From contig CAYGAW010000205.1 of NCBI GenBank assembly GCA_964347945.1, positions 1 to 19,837 on the forward strand: a DNA stretch of 19,837 nt, in the 5' to 3' direction. The DNA is from CAYGAW01 sp964347945 (GTDB taxonomy: Bacteria; Chloroflexota; Anaerolineae; UBA7937; B3-Chlor). Under the pieces are notes generated by a model that was not told the DNA's origin, made no database searches, and saw only the letters and a program-made list of their open reading frames with translations. Each line of letters starts with the position of its first letter. The stretch's first letter is position 1. This document shows positions 14,243 through 19,837 of the stretch, piece after piece. The translations under genes were made by a program, and so were the position numbers.

Positions 14243-15349
14243 CTAGTGTGCGAACGGCCGCAGTCGCCAGGCGGCCTTGAGGATTTCCCAACGGTACGCC
14301 AGGCCTCTGGGCTCGAAAACGAGGAATAGCATCAGGACCACAGCGAAGAAGAGCGGTCCCAACGCCCTGTCGACGCTGGCTACGTCCACGAAAGGCAGCG
14401 TCCCGGGGAGCAGTTCCCGCATTGCGGGCGTGATGAACGTCGCGAACTCACGCAGTAGCCGTACGAGAGCTGTGCCGAAAATCGGTCCCACGGCGTAACC
14501 TGCCCCGCCCACGATCAGCATCCCGAGCTGCCAGATGGAATCGAGCAGGTCGAAGCCATCCGGGCTAATGCTGCGCGCGTAGTGAGCCGATAGGCTACCA
14601 GCGATGCCAGCGTATAGGGCACACAGGAAGAAAGCGCGCAGCTTGTAGGTGAAGAGGTTGATACCCAATACCTCGGCTGCGAGGTCGTTGTCACGCACCG
14701 CGATGAGGGCGCGACCGACCCGGGTGCGGGTGATGTTCTTCGCCGCTAGCATCGTCACCGCCGCTGGGATCATGATCACGTAGAACATGCTCTGATCGGT
14801 ACTGAAGACCCAGCTACCAAGCGTGGGGAGGGGCACCTCCATGCCGCTAGCCCCCCCGGTCCATTCCGCCAGTGGGTTCTTGAGCACCCAAGGTATGATG
14901 AACTGGGCCGCCAGTGTGGCCATAGCCAAATAGAAGCCCTTGATCCGCAGGCTGGGCAGGCCAAAGATCAGCCCGACGAGACCGGCGGTCAGCGCCGCCA
15001 GTGGCAGAGCGAACCAGAAAGGGATTCCCAGGTGCGCCGTCAACAAGGTCGAGGTGTATGCCCCGACAGCCATGAACGCGGCCTGGCCGAGTGATATCTG
15101 CCCAGTGTAGCCAAGCAAGATATTCAACCCTTGCACGGAGATGAGCGTGATGCCGATGCGGTTAAGCGTGCCCAGCCACGGCAGTGGCACGATCTCCAGG
15201 CCCAGAGGAGAGCCACGGCTGAAGAGCGGCAGTGCGAAGAAGATCACGACGCCCACGACTGCTGCCACCTTCAGTGCTGGAGTTCGCACCAGGGCCATGT
15301 CTTGCTCGTAGCTCACGTCGTAGATACCGCTCGGTCGGATTGCTGCCAT
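14243..15349 (-). CDS. livM: Branched-chain-type ABC transporter permease LivM
   Basis: The 368-residue polytopic inner-membrane protein forms half of the import channel. Family blocks include LNILLGYTGQISLGQAAFMAVGAY (residues about 77-100), FGLPSLRIKGFYLAMATLA, and the cytoplasmic coupling loop GRALIAVRDNDLAAEVLGIN (residues about 216-235), which docks with the ATPases. A conserved late block is IWQLGMLIVGGAGYAVGPIFG. An N-terminal hydrophilic stretch of about 25 residues precedes the first membrane helix. AGAGGAA lies 5-6 nt before the ATG. It is 40 bp downstream of livH and 114 bp upstream of the binding-protein start. Confidence 0.94.
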   Translation of the reverse strand: MAAIRPSGIYDVSYEQDMALVRTPALKVAAVVGVVIFFALPLFSRGSPLGLEIVPLPWLGTLNRIGITLISVQGLNILLGYTGQISLGQAAFMAVGAYTSTLLTAHLGIPFWFALPLAALTAGLVGLIFGLPSLRIKGFYLAMATLAAQFIIPWVLKNPLAEWTGGASGMEVPLPTLGSWVFSTDQSMFYVIMIPAAVTMLAAKNITRTRVGRALIAVRDNDLAAEVLGINLFTYKLRAFFLCALYAGIAGSLSAHYARSISPDGFDLLDSIWQLGMLIVGGAGYAVGPIFGTALVRLLREFATFITPAMRELLPGTLPFVDVASVDRALGPLFFAVVLMLFLVFEPRGLAYRWEILKAAWRLRPFAH

Positions 15350-15389
15350 CCTATTCCTCTATTGTGATGTGCGCCCTAGAAACTCCAAT

Positions 15390-16334
15390 CTATATCCGCT
15401 CAATGCGCTTCTGGCCGAACAGGCCATCCGGCTTGATGATCAGCACCAGCATCAGGATCAGAAAGGGCGCCAGTTCCTGGCCTGCCGAAGTGCTGATGTA
15501 CCCGGAGGCCATGGTCTCGACGACGCCGATTGCCAGCCCCCCCACCATCGCCCCTGGAATGGACTCGAGCCCGCCCAACAGCACCGCGGGGAAGGCTCTG
15601 AGAGCCATGGTGGGTACGGCAATGGGATCCAGACCGGTGCCCGCGCCCTGCAGAGTGCCGGCGGCCGCGGCGACGATTGCGGCGATGGCCCAGGCCAGGC
15701 CAAAAATGCGCCGGACTGGCAACCCGACCGACTGGGCAAGTTGGTGGTCTTCCGCCGCAGCGCGCATGCTCAGTCCCGTTCTGGTGAAGCGGAAGAAGAG
15801 CGTGAAAGCTCCGAAGCCCAGGGCGGCGACAACGAATGACCAGAGCAACTGGATCTTAATGATGATGTCGCCACCGAGAAACGCTGCGGTGGGCAGCTTC
15901 AACGGTGGCATAGGCAGACCGGCCTGATCGACGAAGATCGGCAGTGGGTGTGGATTAGCACCCCAGATCAACATCACGAGGCCCCGAAGCAACTGGGCCA
16001 GTGCCAGCGTCATCATGATCGTCGTCAGCACTGGCTGTCCGATGAGCGGGCGCAGCGTGACGCGCTCGATAAGCAGACCCAGTATCGCAGCGGCGGCCAG
16101 GGCAGCCAGAATCGAGGCCCACAGTGGCCAGCCCTGGTCCTGGAAGAACGCCCAGCAGAGCAGCCCGCCCACGAGCATCAGCCATCCGTGGGAGAAATTG
16201 AAGATGCTGGAAGCCTTATAGATCAGCACCAGCCCTAGAGCAACGAGGGAGTAGATGCTGCCCACCAGAAGGCCGGTGATCAACCATTGTAGGGCGAGAT
16301 AGAGAGGTTTGCCGAATAGAACCAGATCAGCCAT
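15390..16334 (-). CDS. livH: Branched-chain-type ABC transporter permease LivH
   Basis: Partner permease of LivM, 314 residues with about eight membrane helices. Recognisable blocks are GLLVGSIYSLVALGLVLIYKASSIFNFSHG near the N-terminus, ERVTLRPLIGQPVLTTIMMT, the coupling loop GLSMRAAAEDHQLAQSVGLP (about 200-219), and the late LRAFPAVLLGGLESIPGAMVGG, all typical of LivH. The protein ends with a short basic tail (FGQKRIERI). A GGAGA lies eight bases before the ATG. The 82 bp upstream, to the acyl-CoA ligase, show no clear signal. Confidence 0.94.
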   Translation of the reverse strand: MADLVLFGKPLYLALQWLITGLLVGSIYSLVALGLVLIYKASSIFNFSHGWLMLVGGLLCWAFFQDQGWPLWASILAALAAAAILGLLIERVTLRPLIGQPVLTTIMMTLALAQLLRGLVMLIWGANPHPLPIFVDQAGLPMPPLKLPTAAFLGGDIIIKIQLLWSFVVAALGFGAFTLFFRFTRTGLSMRAAAEDHQLAQSVGLPVRRIFGLAWAIAAIVAAAAGTLQGAGTGLDPIAVPTMALRAFPAVLLGGLESIPGAMVGGLAIGVVETMASGYISTSAGQELAPFLILMLVLIIKPDGLFGQKRIERI

Positions 16335-16416
16335 GCTGCTATCTCCGCGCCGACGTTGTGCCGCTTTTCAATCCGTCCCAAGTCATGAGGTCCAGCCGGG
16401 CAGGGATGACCCGCAC

Positions 16417-18324
16417 TCAATCGAGTGAACGCACTCTCACGGAAGTGTCCACTACACCCGTGCGCCCGTCGCGATACCTCACTTCAGCCTGGACGCGTAC
16501 TTCCTCGCCGCCGCTGTACATCGTATCGATCATCAGCTTGTAGCGTTCCTCCATGTACGTCCGCCGCAGCTTTCGGGTGCGGGTTAACTCTGCCTCGTCG
16601 GGGTCGAACTCCTTGTGCAACAGCACGAACTTGCGCATCCGTGCTGGAGACGGCAAAGTACGATTGACCCGTTCGACGTCGGCACTGATCAGATCATACA
16701 CTTCAGGCTTCTGCGAAAGGTCCACAAAGGTGGTGTAGGCCAGTCCGCGCCTCTCTGCCCACCGTCCGACGTTGTCGAAGTCAATGTTGATGATCCCCGT
16801 GACATATGGCTTGTCCGTCCCGCCGACAGCCATGGCGTCGCGCACATACGGGCTGAACTTCAGTTGGCCCTCGATGTACTGTGGAGAGAACCTCTCCCCT
16901 CCAGCTAACTGGATAAGATCCTTGACGCGGTCCAGGTAGATGAGATGCCCGTCCTCGCCAAAGTGGCCAGCGTCGCCAGTGTGGAACCAGCCATCCTTCA
17001 GCTTGGCGGCCGTGGCCTCAGGGTCCTTGTAGTAGCCTCGGAACAAGGTGGGCCCTCGGACAAGAATCTCGCCGTCGTCGGCGATTTCGACGTCCATGCC
17101 CGGCAGCGGAACGCCGACTGTCTCGAAACGGACGTCGTCGCCGATGTGCAGAGTGTGCACCTGGGCCTCGGTGGAGCCGAAGAGTTGCTTGATATTGACG
17201 CCGACTGCCCGGAAGAAGCGAATGACGTCTGGGCTGACGGCTGCACCAGAGGAGTAGGCAGACTTGACCTTGATCAGCCCCAGCTTGTCACGTAACGGCT
17301 GGTAAACGGCCCAATCCCCCAGCGCGTACAGAAACCGCCAGGGAAGGCTGACAGGCCGGCGCTCCTCGAAGCGCATGCGGGCGACCTTGTAGCCTACGGG
17401 CATGAAGAAGCGGTACAGGAGACGGTTGATGGCCGAGCTGTCGGTCATCCGCATCTGCACCATGGCCACCATGTTTTCCCATAGCCTGGCGCTGAACAGC
17501 AGCGCCTGAGGCGCAACCTCACGAATATTCTCCTGGACGGTCTCGGGCGCCTCGGGAAAGTTGACGATCATGCCTGTGCGTAGGTGGACGGTGAGGCCCA
17601 GCACGTTCTCGGTGATCCAAGCCGGGGGCAGGAAAGAGACGTAGTCGTCCGTGTCCATGCGTGGGTCTACGTTCATGGTGAGATCGCAACCGGAGATGAG
17701 ATTGGAGTGGTCGATCATCACACCCTTGGGCAGACCCGTCGTGCCTGACGTATAGCAGAAGACGGCTAGATCGTCCCCCCTGCCTTCTGCCACCAACTCC
17801 TCGAACAACCGAGGCTGCTTCTGGTCCTGTGACTGTCCCAGGGCCTCGACCTCTTCAAAGCTGATCAGCCATGGCTCGTCGTAGCTCCAAAGCCCCTTCT
17901 CGTCCCAGTAGATGACCCGCCGCACCTCCGGCACCTGATGGCGGATCTCCAGTAGTTTGTCACACTGCTCTTGATCTTTGGCCAGGACGAATGTGGCGTC
18001 CGCGTGTTCCACCACGTACTGTATCTCACGGGGGACACTGTCGGTGAAGATGCCTACGGCTATCCCGCCGGCCGCCTGCACGGCCAACTGAGCCCAGAAG
18101 TACTGTGGGTCGTTGTCACCGATGATACATACCTTGTCGCCTCGCTGCAGACCCAGGCTTACCATGCCAAGTGCAAACTGCTTGACGTGCTCGTGGGATT
18201 CGCGCCAAGTGATGTCGCGCCAGATGCCAAAATCCTTCTGACGCATGGCGACCTGATCATCGGGATATTGTTGCACCTTGGCTAGGAAGCATTTGGGAAG
18301 GGTGTCAAGACCTGCCTCTGCCAT
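16417..18324 (-). CDS. Long-chain-type acyl-CoA synthetase (AMP-forming)
   Basis: This enzyme couples a carboxylic acid to CoA at the cost of ATP in the cytoplasm. Intact motifs in the 635-residue protein are the P-loop YTSGTTGLPKGV, YSSGAAVSPDVIRFF, LFGSTEAQ, GWFHTGDAGHFGEDGHLIYLDR and the C-terminal catalytic lysine in LTRTRKLRR. Domain spacing fits FadD15/long-chain ligases. About 35 extra residues follow the last family motif (EEVRVQAEVRYRDGRTGVVD), a tail I do not recognise. I prefer the ATG at 18324; an in-frame GTG at 18351 has no better ribosome site. It lies between livG and livH, within the transporter operon, which suggests that it activates the imported compound. The acyl chain length cannot be stated. 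Confidence 0.92.
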   Translation of the reverse strand: MAEAGLDTLPKCFLAKVQQYPDDQVAMRQKDFGIWRDITWRESHEHVKQFALGMVSLGLQRGDKVCIIGDNDPQYFWAQLAVQAAGGIAVGIFTDSVPREIQYVVEHADATFVLAKDQEQCDKLLEIRHQVPEVRRVIYWDEKGLWSYDEPWLISFEEVEALGQSQDQKQPRLFEELVAEGRGDDLAVFCYTSGTTGLPKGVMIDHSNLISGCDLTMNVDPRMDTDDYVSFLPPAWITENVLGLTVHLRTGMIVNFPEAPETVQENIREVAPQALLFSARLWENMVAMVQMRMTDSSAINRLLYRFFMPVGYKVARMRFEERRPVSLPWRFLYALGDWAVYQPLRDKLGLIKVKSAYSSGAAVSPDVIRFFRAVGVNIKQLFGSTEAQVHTLHIGDDVRFETVGVPLPGMDVEIADDGEILVRGPTLFRGYYKDPEATAAKLKDGWFHTGDAGHFGEDGHLIYLDRVKDLIQLAGGERFSPQYIEGQLKFSPYVRDAMAVGGTDKPYVTGIINIDFDNVGRWAERRGLAYTTFVDLSQKPEVYDLISADVERVNRTLPSPARMRKFVLLHKEFDPDEAELTRTRKLRRTYMEERYKLMIDTMYSGGEEVRVQAEVRYRDGRTGVVDTSVRVRSLD

Positions 18325-18368
18325 TCTTGCTCTCTGCTCCAACGCGTCCACGCCAGCGCCGAAATCGT

Positions 18369-19139
18369 CTACTGTCCCAGGTAAGCCTGGATGACCTTGG
18401 GGTCGCTCCTAACCTCGTCGGGCACACCGTCGGCAATCTTAAGGCCGAAATCAAGTACAGCGACCCGGTCGGCGATGTCCATCACGAGCCCCATGTCATG
18501 CTCGATGAGGAGAGTTGTGGCTCTCTGTCGCTCGTGTATGTCCAGGATGAAGCGTGCCATGTCCTCCTTCTCCTCGACGTTCATTCCGGCCATAGGCTCG
18601 TCAAGGAGAAGTAGCTTCGGCTCCAGCGCCAGCGCTCGCCCCAGCTCCACGCGCTTGCGCAGGCCGTAGGGTAGTGTGCCAACCGTTTTCTTCCGAACAG
18701 CCTCCATCTCCAGGAAGTCAATGATTTCCTCTACCACACGCCGGTGCTCCACCTCCTCCTTCAGCGCCGGTCCGAAGTAGAGGGCGCCAGCGAGCATGCC
18801 CTGTTTCATGTGCACATGTCGGGCCGCCATCAGATTGTCCAGGACGCTCATACCGGTGTAGAGGGCGATATTCTGAAATGTGCGAGAGATGCCCAGTCTG
18901 GCGATTTTGTGCGGTGCCAGTTGGGTGATTTCCTGCCCTTCATAGATGATCGTTCCGTGGTCGGGTCTGTAGAACCCATTGATGCAGTTGAGGAGGCTGG
19001 TCTTGCCAGCGCCGTTGGGGCCGATGATGGCCAGGATCTCGCCGTACCGAGCCTCAAGGTTCACGTTCGATAGGGCGCTTGTCCCCGCGAAGCTGAGCGA
19101 TACGCCCTCAACGCGAAGCTGGATTCCGTCGGTACTCAT
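18369..19139 (-). CDS. livG: Branched-chain-type ABC transporter ATPase LivG
   Basis: The second ATPase of the importer, 256 residues. Visible are Walker A GPNGAGKTS (40-48), the Q-loop in SRTFQNIALYTGMSVLDNLM, a long insert after the Q-loop (MKQGMLAGALYFGPALKEEV), a signature reading LPYGLRKRVELGRAL as usual for LivG, Walker B LLLLDEPMAG and the switch histidine in LLIEHDMG. I place the start at ATG 19139 (MSTDGIQLRVEGVSLSF). The frame is open up to 19337, but that upstream ATG lies inside the predicted -10 element and the extra 66 residues are low-complexity and unlike the family. It is first in the cluster. Confidence 0.92.
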   Translation of the reverse strand: MSTDGIQLRVEGVSLSFAGTSALSNVNLEARYGEILAIIGPNGAGKTSLLNCINGFYRPDHGTIIYEGQEITQLAPHKIARLGISRTFQNIALYTGMSVLDNLMAARHVHMKQGMLAGALYFGPALKEEVEHRRVVEEIIDFLEMEAVRKKTVGTLPYGLRKRVELGRALALEPKLLLLDEPMAGMNVEEKEDMARFILDIHERQRATTLLIEHDMGLVMDIADRVAVLDFGLKIADGVPDEVRSDPKVIQAYLGQ

Positions 19140-19335
19140 ATTGAGGCCCGTTTCCTGGCCGATTGGGCACCTGGCAAAGTAGCTACCACTACTGAGATAG
19201 TAACACCCATGTGCGACTGCGGTTACGGATTTGTGAGTGTGCCCCGGTGGGAAGCCATCTGATGCACGGCGTTTTCGGTCTGATGAAGGACGGCTAAGGG
19301 CTTCGACGAAGGAACTTAACACAGGGTGTGGAGCC
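19140..19335 (-). promoter_or_regulatory. About 190-nt leader of the liv operon
   Basis: If the promoter at 19336-19365 is used, the transcript carries a leader of about 190 nt before the livG ATG. It contains a short possible ORF from an ATG near 19244 (MASHRGTLTNP) without a ribosome site, and a small dyad AGTAG-TGGTAG-CTACT. The ribosome site for livG is modest (AGGAA, spaced about 13 nt). I do not recognise a known riboswitch. Confidence 0.35.
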
Positions 19336-19365
19336 ATTGTACCATTACCGGCGCGCTGGCGTCAA
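19336..19365 (-). promoter_or_regulatory. Promoter of the liv/acyl-CoA ligase operon
   Basis: On the minus strand, TTGACG (19365-19360), an 18-nt spacer and TACAAT (19341-19336), preceded by TGG (extended -10). The -10 region is identical to that of the rplS promoter (TGGTACAAT). It overlaps an in-frame ATG of the livG frame, which argues that livG starts downstream at 19139. Confidence 0.65.
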
Positions 19366-19518
19366 ACCTGAGCTGATGGGCGTCAACGAGAAGACGCCGA
19401 GTCGGCGGTATTCACCTGCCAGCCGCTTGTCAACCAATGGGGACAGTGGCACCCTGGCTCGGTATCGGCTCGCAGGCGAGCTTAGTGGTGGATTGCGTGT
19501 GAGAGTGTTGTTCTCTGG
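19366..19518. other. Spacer between the liv promoter and tldE
   Basis: No gene is visible. Short dyads occur: GGCGTC/GACGCC (19379-19384 and 19393-19398), GCCGAGTCGGC (19396-19406) and the tight hairpin GCTCGC-AG-GCGAGC (19468-19481). None is followed by a T-run, so a tldE terminator is not established. Confidence 0.4.
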
Positions 19519-19837
19519 CTAGAATTCGGTGGCGCTGGTGAAGGTGAATCTGCCGATCTTCAGGGCCGGCACGCGAACGCCCCCGATGAAGTTCTCCATG
19601 AAGCCCTCTCGGCCAATCTTGGTGTCCCGACCTATCATCTCCACCGCGGATAGGGCTTCCAGGATGCTCTGCGTGAAGCGCAAGTTCTTGATCGGCCCCA
19701 CGAGTTCTCCCTCCTCGATGAGGAACGTTCCATCACGGGTCATGCCAGTGACTACGGTCTTGAGGGGATGAACCGGTCTGACGTAGTGGAAACGAGTCAC
19801 CCACAGCCCTCGATCTGTAGAGGCCAGCATCTCGTCC
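19519..19837 (-). CDS. TldE/PmbA-family metalloprotease subunit, C-terminal part only
   Basis: The last 105 or so residues of a TldD/TldE(PmbA) family protein run in from the right edge, with the 5' part outside the window. The visible tail contains TRFHYVRPVHPLKTVVTGMT, RDGTFLIEEGELVGPIKNLR, FTQSILEALSAVEMIGRD and a final GGVRVPALKIGRFTF block, all typical of the conserved C-terminal beta domain. In the family, TldD and TldE form a complex that trims modified peptides or unfolded proteins; the zinc ligands sit in TldD. This visible part cannot fully separate TldE from TldD, but the TGMTRDGTFLIE region fits TldE better. The gene ends 180 bp before the liv operon's -10 and has a truncated near-copy at 10415-10537. 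Confidence 0.8.
   Translation of the reverse strand, partial: DEMLASTDRGLWVTRFHYVRPVHPLKTVVTGMTRDGTFLIEEGELVGPIKNLRFTQSILEALSAVEMIGRDTKIGREGFMENFIGGVRVPALKIGRFTFTSATEF

Noticed and set aside
19140..19337. N-terminal extension of LivG from ATG 19337
   Set aside because: The ATG lies inside a good -10 element, and the 66 added residues do not resemble ABC ATPases.
19468..19481. Hairpin GCTCGC-AG-GCGAGC as the tldE terminator
   Set aside because: The loop is too short, and no T-run follows on the minus strand.

Overview
The window looks like the chromosome of a bacterium from the phylum Chloroflexota, probably an Anaerolineae-type lineage and likely a metagenomic contig. The basis is high GC, a branched-chain-type ABC transporter cluster with embedded acyl-CoA ligases, a lipoprotein with a PPTE-repeat linker, and the style of the housekeeping genes. 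This is a judgement from sequence style; no search was run.

Left edge (1-1570, minus): an integral-membrane GT-C glycosyltransferase of the ArnT/PMT_2 type, cut by the window edge. It diverges from a tightly coupled plus-strand operon (1706-4025) of an unrecognised polytopic membrane protein, a membrane-anchored SAM methyltransferase with a C-terminal Trm112-like zinc ribbon, and a YfcE/MJ0936-type phosphodiesterase whose GNxD motif reads GEKD. aspS follows (4167-5936); its His31 points to a non-discriminating AspRS. The next 400 bp is non-coding, structured and repetitive.

A plus-strand housekeeping operon runs from 6337 to 10414: rplS, an rnhB-yraN gene fusion, miaA, a YbgC-like thioesterase, an Fpg/Nei DNA glycosylase and a small HExxH zincin. 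Most junctions overlap or nearly touch.

From 19139 down to 10660 (minus) lies one transport and acyl-activation cluster. In transcription order it is livG, long-chain acyl-CoA ligase, livH, livM, substrate-binding lipoprotein, livF and a PaaK-like protein. A good promoter sits at 19336-19365 and leaves a leader of about 190 nt. Intercistronic signals include a 15-bp stem-loop between the binding protein and livF, and an orphan near-perfect Shine-Dalgarno about 100 nt upstream of the binding-protein start. The two ligase-type genes suggest uptake coupled to activation of a carboxylic acid, but the PaaK-like protein has lost its P-loop and its C-terminal catalytic lysine.

The cluster is bracketed by direct copies of the 3' end of a tldE/pmbA gene. 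One is part of a gene running off the right edge (19519 onward). The other is a truncated remnant at 10415-10537, squeezed between the PaaK-like gene and the convergent housekeeping operon. This marks a past duplication, insertion or deletion. Four promoters recognised in the window all carry an extended -10 (TGN-TANAAT).
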